Positions 7,766 to 14,168 of a stretch of DNA of 15,568 nucleotides are shown piece after piece. Positions within the stretch are counted from its first letter, which is position 1. Every line of letters begins with the position of its first letter. The translations under genes and the position numbers were made by a program. Source of the DNA: JAGXLC01 sp964472385 (GTDB lineage Bacteria; Bacteroidota; Bacteroidia; Bacteroidales; UBA12077); contig CAYYLT010000046.1 in NCBI GenBank assembly GCA_964472385.1, forward strand, positions 1 to 15,568, in the 5' to 3' direction. The notes under the pieces are model-generated. The model did not search any database. It was not told where the DNA came from and saw only the letters and a program-made list of their open reading frames with translations.

Positions 7766-8257
7766 TTATTTGTTCCGTTTTTGCATCAATTGGTTATACA
7801 ATTTTTCCTGTTCCCTGATCAGATCACACATATGGCAATAACTTGAAAATGCACAGGTTGATTCTTTAAACTCACATACATCAATATAATTTACGCCGGT
7901 TCCGATGTATACCTGTTCTTTTTTCCAAATCTCCCTCAACTTTTTATATCTTTCATGAAAGGGAAGACGGGGAGGGAAATCAGGGTAGAAACCCCATGCT
8001 TGCAGTAATTTTTCCATAGCGCGGGCTAAACCAGCTTTTTCCTGGGAATTAAGCTTTTCGTCCTGAGGAAAAGCAGCCCAGGGAATGCCTACTATTTTTT
8101 CAATTCTACGGGGATTGCCGTAATGATATTCTTTAGCCTGGCAGAGTTTTTGAATCACTGTGTCCTGACCATTTTTCTTTTTCTCTTCTTGATCTTTATC
8201 CGCCTCTTCCACAGCTTCATTTATGTCATTGATCAGTTCTTCAATATAGGGTCTCAT
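7766..8257 (-). CDS. Small four-cysteine protein of unknown function
   Basis: A 163-residue soluble protein counted from ATG 8257; an in-frame TTG two codons upstream (8263) is less likely. The first 30 residues are acidic and helical. A middle part contains a VGIPWAAFPQDEKL segment and a GFYPDFPPRLPFHERY segment. Near the C terminus four cysteines are spaced C-x6-C-x5-C-x2-C (Cys128, 135, 141, 144), then a charged helix. The pattern suggests a small zinc or other metal site. It resembles a family of conserved hypothetical proteins I recall from Bacteroidota with a similar FP...L...LP...Y...C...C layout, but I cannot name a function. It is transcribed alone, divergent from the alternative-oxidase gene, with a hairpin just upstream of its start and copies of an intergenic repeat on both sides. 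Confidence 0.8.
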   Translation of the reverse strand: MRPYIEELINDINEAVEEADKDQEEKKKNGQDTVIQKLCQAKEYHYGNPRRIEKIVGIPWAAFPQDEKLNSQEKAGLARAMEKLLQAWGFYPDFPPRLPFHERYKKLREIWKKEQVYIGTGVNYIDVCEFKESTCAFSSYCHMCDLIREQEKLYNQLMQKRNK

Positions 8258-8273
8258 GTACAATTTTTTTGAT

Positions 8274-8287
8274 ACCGGAATGCCGGT
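8274..8287 (-). promoter_or_regulatory. Short GC-rich hairpin in the 5' region of the four-cysteine gene
   Basis: ACCGG and CCGGT pair around a 4-base loop, 16 bases upstream of ATG 8257. On the minus strand it lies where it could mask the ribosome binding region. On the plus strand the stem is followed by a T-rich stretch (TTTATTTTTT), so it could instead end plus-strand antisense transcription. Only 5 base pairs, so support is modest. Confidence 0.35.
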
Positions 8288-8350
8288 TTTATTTTTTCTC
8301 CTGGATCACTCATAATTAAAAGACTAATATTCATATATTTATATGATTTC

Positions 8351-8380
8351 ATCAATTTTTTAAGCATAATACAGGTTAGA
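8351..8380 (+). repeat. Intergenic repeat element, copy B
   Basis: Matches copy A over a 26-base core (8356-8381) with three differences, offset by exactly 635 bases. It is 94 bases upstream of the four-cysteine gene start and about 200 bases upstream of the oxidase start, so it could serve either divergent unit. Confidence 0.55.
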
Positions 8381-8544
8381 TGGTTTGTATTTTATATTTT
8401 AATGCATATTGTTATATGATTTTTACAAGGTTTTGTTCACGTACGAAAGGATTTTTTTTCTTTTTCATACAAAATTCTTTCTTTTCTGCGTTTTTTTTGT
8501 TGCTTAACATAATGTTTTAACCGGTGTCTTTTTACAGAAAATGT

Positions 8545-8552
8545 TATATTTG
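8545..8552 (+). promoter_or_regulatory. Candidate -7 box for the alternative-oxidase gene
   Basis: TATATTTG matches the Bacteroidota -7 consensus TAnnTTTG and would give a leader of about 25 bases before ATG 8582. No good TTTG lies at the expected -33 distance, so the call is weak. A second one-mismatch match (TATCTTTA, 8570-8577) is too close to the start codon unless the message is leaderless. Confidence 0.38.
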
Positions 8553-8581
8553 TTGATTGAACCCGTTAATATCTTTAGCAT

Positions 8582-9265
8582 ATGACAGAAACATCGGTTG
8601 ATCTCAAAAAAGAACATCAGAAGACGCTGAACACCCCCCGATACAACTATAGCCTGATGGCCAAAATGTTTTTTGCCGGCATGGATATGCTGGCCGGCAG
8701 CAAGGATACCCTCTCTAAGGTTGAGTTGCTGGAGATTCTTGCAAGTATTCCCTACAGAGCGTGGGAAATTCGGCATTATCTGAAGCAAACCCGGAAGTTC
8801 AGAAATTATAGTAAGGTGCAGGAGGCTCAGAAGGTTATTGACTGGGGCCGCGATGCACAGGATAATGAGTACACCCATCTGCTGGTAGTGCATGAGAAGA
8901 TGAAAGAGGATGGAATCAGGGATGCGTGGTATTTGAAACCTTTTGCCAGTTTTTTTATTGTGCTTTCCTATATTATCATATCTCGTACAATGGCCTTTAT
9001 CAGTCAGAACAGGGCTTTTCTGTTTAATGCCGAATTTGAAAATCATGCCGAGCTGGTGTATGCTCAGTTGGTTGTGGACAATCCGCAGTGGGAAGAGCAA
9101 AAGGTTGACAACCGGTTGGTGAAAAGCTATGTGGATGTGGATACATGGGCAGATGTATTCAGGCGTATCAGCCTGGATGAACGCGATCATATGAACCACA
9201 GCTTTCAATTTTGCGGCAGACCCGAACATGTGGTTGAATACAAAGGCATGCCAGGGGATTACTAA
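8582..9265 (+). CDS. Alternative oxidase-like diiron quinol oxidase (compact)
   Basis: A 227-residue protein of the alternative oxidase (AOX/PTOX) family, which oxidises quinol and reduces O2 to water at a membrane-bound diiron centre without pumping ions. All six expected ligands align with the trypanosome enzyme: Glu51 (LLEILASIP), Glu96 and His99 (NEYTHL, for NERMHL), Glu153 (ENHAELVY, for EEEAVHTY), and Glu200 and His203 (DERDHMNH, for DEAHHRDVNH). The radical-site tyrosine is conserved as Tyr160. A hydrophobic helix (about 120-141) probably lies in the membrane surface. It is shorter than typical AOX proteins (about 280-350 residues), lacking an N-terminal extension. It precedes the nqr operon on the same strand by 288 bases but nqrA has its own promoter. 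Its role as terminal oxidase for Nqr-made quinol is inferred from position. Confidence 0.88.
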   Translation: MTETSVDLKKEHQKTLNTPRYNYSLMAKMFFAGMDMLAGSKDTLSKVELLEILASIPYRAWEIRHYLKQTRKFRNYSKVQEAQKVIDWGRDAQDNEYTHLLVVHEKMKEDGIRDAWYLKPFASFFIVLSYIIISRTMAFISQNRAFLFNAEFENHAELVYAQLVVDNPQWEEQKVDNRLVKSYVDVDTWADVFRRISLDERDHMNHSFQFCGRPEHVVEYKGMPGDY

Positions 9266-9385
9266 AGGGAAGGGAAAAGCCGCAGTACTTTATACCTGAA
9301 TAACAATTCCCTAAAACTTCACATGGGTGAGCCTCTTTATGTTACCCAAAAAATGCGTTGAAAAATACCTTCTAAGGTCTTGATC

Positions 9386-9401
9386 TCCGGTAGCTACCGG
9401 A
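9386..9401. repeat. Perfect 16-bp palindrome between oxidase and nqrA
   Basis: TCCGGTAGCTACCGGA reads the same on both strands. It could be a dimeric regulator site or a 6-bp stem with an AGCT loop. A TTTTT run follows only 14 bases later (9416-9420), so an intrinsic terminator for the oxidase gene is possible but poor. Confidence 0.5.
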
Positions 9402-9430
9402 TTGAATATCCGTGCTTTTTAGTCTGTATT

Positions 9431-9458
9431 ATTCATTTTTTGCATTCGGCAGGTTCAA
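9431..9458 (+). repeat. Intergenic repeat element, copy C (diverged)
   Basis: ATTCATTTTTT is identical to the lead-in of copy A; after a 2-base deletion the core GCATTCGGCAGGTTCAA matches copy A at 13 of 17 positions. It ends about 48 bases upstream of the nqrA -33 box, a suitable place for an activator or repressor site. Confidence 0.42.
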
Positions 9459-9506
9459 GCAGGACAAACAATTTTTTTTGTTCGTTGTTTAACAGATAAA
9501 CTATGG

Positions 9507-9537
9507 TTTGGGAGTTTTAAAAATATATATATCTTTG
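9507..9537 (+). promoter_or_regulatory. Bacteroidota-type promoter of the nqr operon
   Basis: TTTG (-33 box, 9507-9510), a 19-base spacer and TATCTTTG (-7 box, 9530-9537) match the Bacteroidota primary sigma consensus exactly, at its preferred spacing. Transcription should start near 9543-9545, giving a leader of only about 10 bases before ATG 9554. No Shine-Dalgarno site is present. Confidence 0.8.
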
Positions 9538-9553
9538 TTAGCAAATTCACAAT

Positions 9554-10915
9554 ATGTCAAAGATGTCAAGCACTTATAATATACGCCGGGGTTTAGATAT
9601 TCCACTATTGGGTGAAGCAGAGAAAGTTGTCAGAAATGTAGAACGTACAAGTCGTTTTGCATTAAAACCGCCTGATTTTCATGGATTAAGAGCCAAGTTG
9701 CTCGCATGGCCGGGTGATCGAGTAAAAGCGGGGACTCCATTATTTTTTAATAAGATACAGCCTCATGTAAAATATCCTTCTCCTGTGAGTGGTAAGGTAG
9801 TTGAAATTAATAGGGGCGAGCGCAGGAAGATATTGGAAATTATTGTGGAATCCGACAGTGTAATGGATTATGAAAATTATGGTAAGGATGATCCCAACAG
9901 CATGTCCAGAGAATCTGTCATTGAAAAACTCACTGCTTCAGGGTTGTGGTCATTCATCAGACAGCGGCCCTATTCAATATCTGCTGACCCGAATGATGAC
10001 CCGAAAGCCATTATTATTTCGGGTTTTAACACTTCTCCCCTGGCTCCGGATATGGATCTTATCGTAAAAGGGCAGGCAGAGCATTTTCAATTGGGAATTG
10101 AGGTATTGTCTAAATTGACCAGTGGTAAGATTCACCTTAATCTGAAGGCAGATTATCCTCCATCTCAAGTATTTACCAAAGCCAGGGGTATTCAGATTAA
10201 TTGGTTTAAGGGTCCTCATCCTTCAGGCAATGTGGGTGTTCAGTTGAATAAGATTGATCCGTTAAACCAGGGAGAGGTTATATGGTATATATCTCCCCAG
10301 GATATCATTACCATAGGAAAATTGTGGAGAGAGGGAATTTACGATGCCTCGCGGATTATTGCTCTTACGGGTTCGGAGGTTAAAAAGCGCTTATATTATA
10401 GAGTTCTCAGAGGAACAAGCATTGAGTCCCTGGTGAAAGACAATGTTGAATCCGGAAAACTGCGTTACATCAGTGGAGATGTACTTACCGGAACGCAGAT
10501 CAGCAGCGAAGGTTTTATAGGTTATTATGATGACCAGGTCACTGTAATACCGGAAGGGGATTATTATGAATTTGTGGGATGGGCCCGGCCCGGGCTGAAC
10601 AAATTCAGCACGTCACGTTCTTTTTTTTCCTGGTTGCAACCCAATAGAAAATACCCGATGAATACCAACTTGCATGGCGGGGAGAGGGCTTATGTCATTT
10701 CGGGCGAGTATGAACGGGTTTTTCCGATGGACATTTTTCCGGTGCAACTGATCAAAGCAATTATGATTGAAGATATAGAATTAATGGAAAAGCTGGGTAT
10801 CTATGAAGTGGATGAAGAGGACTTCGCATTGTGCGAATTTGTATGTACCTCTAAAACACCGGTTCAATCTATTATAAGAAAAGGTTTGGATATGATTCGG
10901 GAAGAGATGGATTGA
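9554..10915 (+). CDS. nqrA: Na+-translocating NADH:quinone reductase subunit A
   Basis: A 453-residue soluble subunit, the usual length for NqrA, docking on the cytoplasmic face of the Na+-NQR complex and associated with quinone. It has no covalent cofactor. Family features are the N-terminal IRRGLDIPLLGEA (10-22), a barrel-sandwich-like part (about 40-100) with WPGDRVKAGTPLF and SPVSGKV, the conserved GPHPSGNVGVQ (220-230), HGGERAYVISGEYERV (374-389) and ALCEFVCTSK (425-434). It is first in a complete nqrABCDEF operon and sits directly behind a strong promoter. A second ATG at 9563 is possible; ATG 9554 fits the family N terminus as well. Confidence 0.97.
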   Translation: MSKMSSTYNIRRGLDIPLLGEAEKVVRNVERTSRFALKPPDFHGLRAKLLAWPGDRVKAGTPLFFNKIQPHVKYPSPVSGKVVEINRGERRKILEIIVESDSVMDYENYGKDDPNSMSRESVIEKLTASGLWSFIRQRPYSISADPNDDPKAIIISGFNTSPLAPDMDLIVKGQAEHFQLGIEVLSKLTSGKIHLNLKADYPPSQVFTKARGIQINWFKGPHPSGNVGVQLNKIDPLNQGEVIWYISPQDIITIGKLWREGIYDASRIIALTGSEVKKRLYYRVLRGTSIESLVKDNVESGKLRYISGDVLTGTQISSEGFIGYYDDQVTVIPEGDYYEFVGWARPGLNKFSTSRSFFSWLQPNRKYPMNTNLHGGERAYVISGEYERVFPMDIFPVQLIKAIMIEDIELMEKLGIYEVDEEDFALCEFVCTSKTPVQSIIRKGLDMIREEMD

Positions 10916-10945
10916 TTAATGTTGGATATATTATAACAATATGAT

Positions 10946-12109
10946 ATGAGATCATTGAGAAAGTTACTAGATCATATAAAACCGCATTTTGAAAAAGGGG
11001 GCAGATTTGAAAAGCTGCAATCAACATTTGAGGCATTTGAGACTTTTCTTTTTGTGCCCAATCAGGTTACAACCCAGAGAGCTCATATACGGGATAATAT
11101 GGATATGAAGCGTACCATGAGTCTTGTGGTTATCTCCCTTATTCCTGCGTTGTTATTTGGCATGTGGAATGTTGGTAATCAACATTATTTAGCTACAGGT
11201 CAGGAAGGAACGACCCTGCAAGTATTTTGGGAAGGTTTCAATTTGGTGTTGCCTATTGTAGTGGTTAGTTATATAACCGGTCTGGCCATAGAGTTTATGT
11301 TTGCGCAGATCAGGGGACATGAGGTAAATGAAGGATTTCTGGTTACGGGTATGTTGATTCCTTTGGTTTTACCTGTAGATATTCCGCTGTGGATGGTAGC
11401 AGTGGCTACAGCTTTTGCCGTAATTATAGGCAAGGAAGTGTTTGGGGGTACGGGGATGAATATTCTTAATCCGGCATTAACAGCAAGAGCCTTTTTGTTT
11501 TTTGCTTATCCGGTTTACATGTCGGGCAATAAGGTATGGACACACGGACTTATGGAGGGAAAAGGAATAGTAGATGGATTTACCGGATCAACGCCACTTT
11601 CGTTGGCAGCAGAAGGAAATATCGAAAAAATCCCCGTTGTGAAAGAGATGTTTTTTGGGTTTATTCCCGGTTCCATCGGTGAAACATCGGTTGTAGCCAT
11701 ATTGATCGGAGCATTTATCTTAATCTACACCGGTGTAGGCAGCTGGCGGATTATGCTTTCTATGGTTTTAGGAGGGTTGACCATGGGTTTAATATTGAAT
11801 ATTGTAGCCTTGAATCCCTTTATGGAAATACCTGCATGGGAACATTTGATAATGGGAGGATTTGCATTTGGCACTGTTTTTATGGCTACCGATCCTGTGT
11901 CTGCCAGCCAGACTAAAAAAGGCAAATATATTTATGGATTTCTCATCGGATTTCTGGCTATTCTGATCCGTGTTGTGAATCCAGCATATCCTGAAGGTGT
12001 GATGCTTGCGATCCTCTTGATGAATGTCTTTGCACCGTTAATTGATCATTATGTTGTGGAATCCAATATTAAGAAACGATTGAAAAGGACAAAGCTCAAA
12101 GCAGCTTAA
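10946..12109 (+). CDS. nqrB: Na+-translocating NADH:quinone reductase subunit B
   Basis: A 387-residue integral membrane subunit with about ten hydrophobic helices, carrying covalently bound FMN and riboflavin, and forming part of the Na+ path and quinone site. The FMN-attachment threonine is Thr216 in DGFTGSTPLSLA (210-221). Other conserved segments are GGTGMNILNPALTA (167-180), GSIGETS (242-248) and MATDPVSA (313-320). The amphipathic N-terminal part (1-50) is typical. It follows nqrA by 30 bases; an overlapping ATG at 10941 stops after two codons and is not used. Length matches Bacteroidota NqrB. Confidence 0.97.
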   Translation: MRSLRKLLDHIKPHFEKGGRFEKLQSTFEAFETFLFVPNQVTTQRAHIRDNMDMKRTMSLVVISLIPALLFGMWNVGNQHYLATGQEGTTLQVFWEGFNLVLPIVVVSYITGLAIEFMFAQIRGHEVNEGFLVTGMLIPLVLPVDIPLWMVAVATAFAVIIGKEVFGGTGMNILNPALTARAFLFFAYPVYMSGNKVWTHGLMEGKGIVDGFTGSTPLSLAAEGNIEKIPVVKEMFFGFIPGSIGETSVVAILIGAFILIYTGVGSWRIMLSMVLGGLTMGLILNIVALNPFMEIPAWEHLIMGGFAFGTVFMATDPVSASQTKKGKYIYGFLIGFLAILIRVVNPAYPEGVMLAILLMNVFAPLIDHYVVESNIKKRLKRTKLKAA

Positions 12110-12121
12110 AATGCATTCAAT

Positions 12122-12832
12122 ATGAGACAGTATACCAACACTTATATTTTTACTTTTTCAGCTATCATGGTACTATTAGTAGCTGCCTTGCTTTCGGTAG
12201 TGGCCATGTATCTTCAGCCATTGCAGGAGCAAAATTTTGAGACCAATAAAAAGCAAAACATATTGCTTTCTTTAAATATACAAAGTACCAAAGAGAATGC
12301 ACCTGTCAAGTATGATCAATATATTACCGATAGCTATGTGATAGATGCTGAAGGAGAGGTTCAACAGGGATTGGATGCTTTTTCTGTGGATTTGAGCAAA
12401 GAGATAGATCAACCTGTTGAGGAGAGAAAATTGCCTGTTTTTGTTGGCCATGTGGGCGACAGTATGCAATATGTCATTCCGGTCAGGGGAAAGGGCTTAT
12501 GGGGCCCCATATGGGGATATATTGCCCTGGAAGAAGATTATAATACCATATATGGGGCTAATTTTAGCCATCAAAGTGAAACTCCGGGTTTGGGAGCGGA
12601 GATCTCAACCCGTGAGTTCCAGAAACAATTTATTGGTAAACAAATTTTTGATGAGCAGTATCAATTTGTATCCATCAATGTCATAAAAGGTGAACCTCCA
12701 CCGGGTGCTTTGCATGCAGTAGATGGAATTTCAGGAGGGACCATTACCAGTGAGGGTGTTGATACCATGCTGGAAGATGTGATTGGTGCATATGTGCCTT
12801 ATTTAAAACAATTGCGAAATAAAAGCAGTTAA
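12122..12832 (+). CDS. nqrC: Na+-translocating NADH:quinone reductase subunit C
   Basis: A 236-residue subunit with one N-terminal membrane helix (about 8-31) and a periplasmic domain carrying covalent FMN. The attachment threonine is Thr207 in GISGGTITS (202-210), the family motif with Gly in place of the usual Ala. GKGLWGPIWGY (123-133) and SETPGLGAE (152-160) are conserved. FMN is attached by the flavin transferase ApbE, which is not encoded in this window. It lies 12 bases after nqrB and ends two bases before nqrD. Confidence 0.97.
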   Translation: MRQYTNTYIFTFSAIMVLLVAALLSVVAMYLQPLQEQNFETNKKQNILLSLNIQSTKENAPVKYDQYITDSYVIDAEGEVQQGLDAFSVDLSKEIDQPVEERKLPVFVGHVGDSMQYVIPVRGKGLWGPIWGYIALEEDYNTIYGANFSHQSETPGLGAEISTREFQKQFIGKQIFDEQYQFVSINVIKGEPPPGALHAVDGISGGTITSEGVDTMLEDVIGAYVPYLKQLRNKSS

Positions 12833-12834
12833 TT

Positions 12835-13488
12835 ATGAATTCCAACAGCGAACCATTGTTTTCAGCTAAAAATATGAAGTTGCTCAGGGAGCCCCTGAAT
12901 GATTCTAACCCTATTACTGTGCAGGTATTGGGGATCTGTTCTGCCCTTGCCATAACTGTCAAGCTTGAGCCATCTGTTGTCATGGCTCTTTCAGTTGTTT
13001 TTGTCATGGCAGTTTCGAATGTTGTTGTCTCGCTTCTGCGCACCAAGATCCCGCCCAGAATACGAATTATTGTTCAGTTAACCGTAATCGCTTCGCTGGT
13101 CATCTTGGTTGATGAATTCCTGCAAGCTTTTGCCTATGATGTAAGCAAACAATTGTCGGTGTTTGTCGGATTGATCATAACAAACTGCATTATCATGGGT
13201 CGCTTGGAGGCTTTTGCATTGAGCAACAGGCCCTGGCCCGCTTTTTTAGATGGTGTTGGCAATGCCGCCGGCTATGGCATTATTTTGGTTGTCGTAGGAT
13301 TTGTAAGAGAGCTATTCGGTTCGGGTACCATATGGGGTTATCAGGTAATGCCGGAAGGTATCTATACCTTAGGATATGAGAACAACGGTTTATTTATTTT
13401 ACCCCCGATGGCTCTGATAACCGTTGGCATCATCATCTGGATACAACGTTATAAAAACCGTAATCTCATTGAAGAGCGTCAAACCTAA
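12835..13488 (+). CDS. nqrD: Na+-translocating NADH:quinone reductase subunit D
   Basis: A 217-residue membrane subunit with about six helices. Together with NqrE it holds the intramembrane iron centre; the ligand cysteines are Cys35 (LGICSALAIT) and Cys118 (LIITNCIIMGR). Both are present. It has inverted topology relative to NqrE and shares ancestry with it and with Rnf subunits, but the gene order A-B-C-D-E-F identifies the Nqr form. It starts two bases after the nqrC stop, pointing to coupled translation. Confidence 0.97.
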   Translation: MNSNSEPLFSAKNMKLLREPLNDSNPITVQVLGICSALAITVKLEPSVVMALSVVFVMAVSNVVVSLLRTKIPPRIRIIVQLTVIASLVILVDEFLQAFAYDVSKQLSVFVGLIITNCIIMGRLEAFALSNRPWPAFLDGVGNAAGYGIILVVVGFVRELFGSGTIWGYQVMPEGIYTLGYENNGLFILPPMALITVGIIIWIQRYKNRNLIEERQT

Positions 13489-13500
13489 AATCATGCAACA

Positions 13501-14118
13501 ATGGAAAACTTAGTCAATATATTCGTCAAATCCATCTTTGTAGACAACATGATATTTGCCTATTTCCTGGGAATGTGCTCCTACCTTGCTGTTTCTAAAA
13601 CTGTTAAAACATCTACAGGTCTTGGGTTGGCAGTGATATTTGTGTTGGGTATTACTGTACCCATAAATTATCTGATTCAAAATTATGTATTAATGGAGGG
13701 GGCTTTGACCTGGATAAGTCCTGCCTATGCAGATGTAGATCTTAGCTTTCTAAGTTTTATACTGTTCATTGCTGTTATTGCTTCTATGGTTCAATTGGTT
13801 GAGATGATTATAGAGCGGTTTTCACCTACCCTCTACAGCAATCTGGGCATCTTTCTGCCTTTAATAGCAGTAAATTGCTCTATTCTTGGTGGTTCCTTGT
13901 TTATGCAGGAAAGAGCCTATAATACACTGGCTGAAGCTACAGTTTTCGGATTGGGATCAGGTGTCGGATGGTTTCTGGCAATTATCGGGATTGCAGCCAT
14001 TCGTGAAAAAGTACGGTATTCCAATGTGCCAGCACCGCTAAGAGGCCTGGGCATTACCTTTATCATCACAGGTTTGATGGGAATTGCTTTTATGGGGTTT
14101 ATGGGTATCAAATTTTAA
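13501..14118 (+). CDS. nqrE: Na+-translocating NADH:quinone reductase subunit E
   Basis: A 205-residue membrane subunit with about six helices, partner of NqrD around the intramembrane iron centre. Its ligand cysteines are Cys26 (FLGMCSYLAVS) and Cys126 (LIAVNCSILGG), both conserved. The N terminus ENLVNIFVKSIFVDNMIF is typical of NqrE. It lies 12 bases after nqrD; the 50-base gap before nqrF contains no obvious structure. Confidence 0.97.
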   Translation: MENLVNIFVKSIFVDNMIFAYFLGMCSYLAVSKTVKTSTGLGLAVIFVLGITVPINYLIQNYVLMEGALTWISPAYADVDLSFLSFILFIAVIASMVQLVEMIIERFSPTLYSNLGIFLPLIAVNCSILGGSLFMQERAYNTLAEATVFGLGSGVGWFLAIIGIAAIREKVRYSNVPAPLRGLGITFIITGLMGIAFMGFMGIKF

Positions 14119-14168
14119 CCGGAAGCATGAATAATACGTGTTAAGCGATTGTTAAAACATAAAAACAA

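Larger units (their letters stand above)
8258..8581. other. Divergent AT-rich intergenic region with repeat copy B and T-tracts
   Basis: There is no credible gene in these 324 bases between two divergent genes. The stretch holds the hairpin at 8274-8287, repeat copy B at 8351-8380, a run of T-rich tracts at about 8451-8498, and a candidate promoter of the oxidase gene near its right end. No clear promoter for the minus-strand gene was found. Confidence 0.6.

Noticed and set aside
7224..8581. Search for mobile elements, tRNA genes or CRISPR arrays in the long intergenic stretches
   Set aside because: No transposase fragment, no tRNA-like cloverleaf and no regularly spaced repeats were seen; the imperfect repeat copies alone do not define an insertion sequence.
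8504..9229. Long 241-codon minus-strand frame opposite the oxidase gene
   Set aside because: The plus-strand frame carries all diiron ligands of the alternative oxidase family and starts right after a candidate promoter; the opposite frame shows no recognisable domain and is a shadow.
9319..9350. Possible terminator hairpin (TGGGT and ACCCA) after the oxidase gene
   Set aside because: The stem is only 5 bp with a 16-base loop and is followed by A residues rather than T residues on the plus strand.
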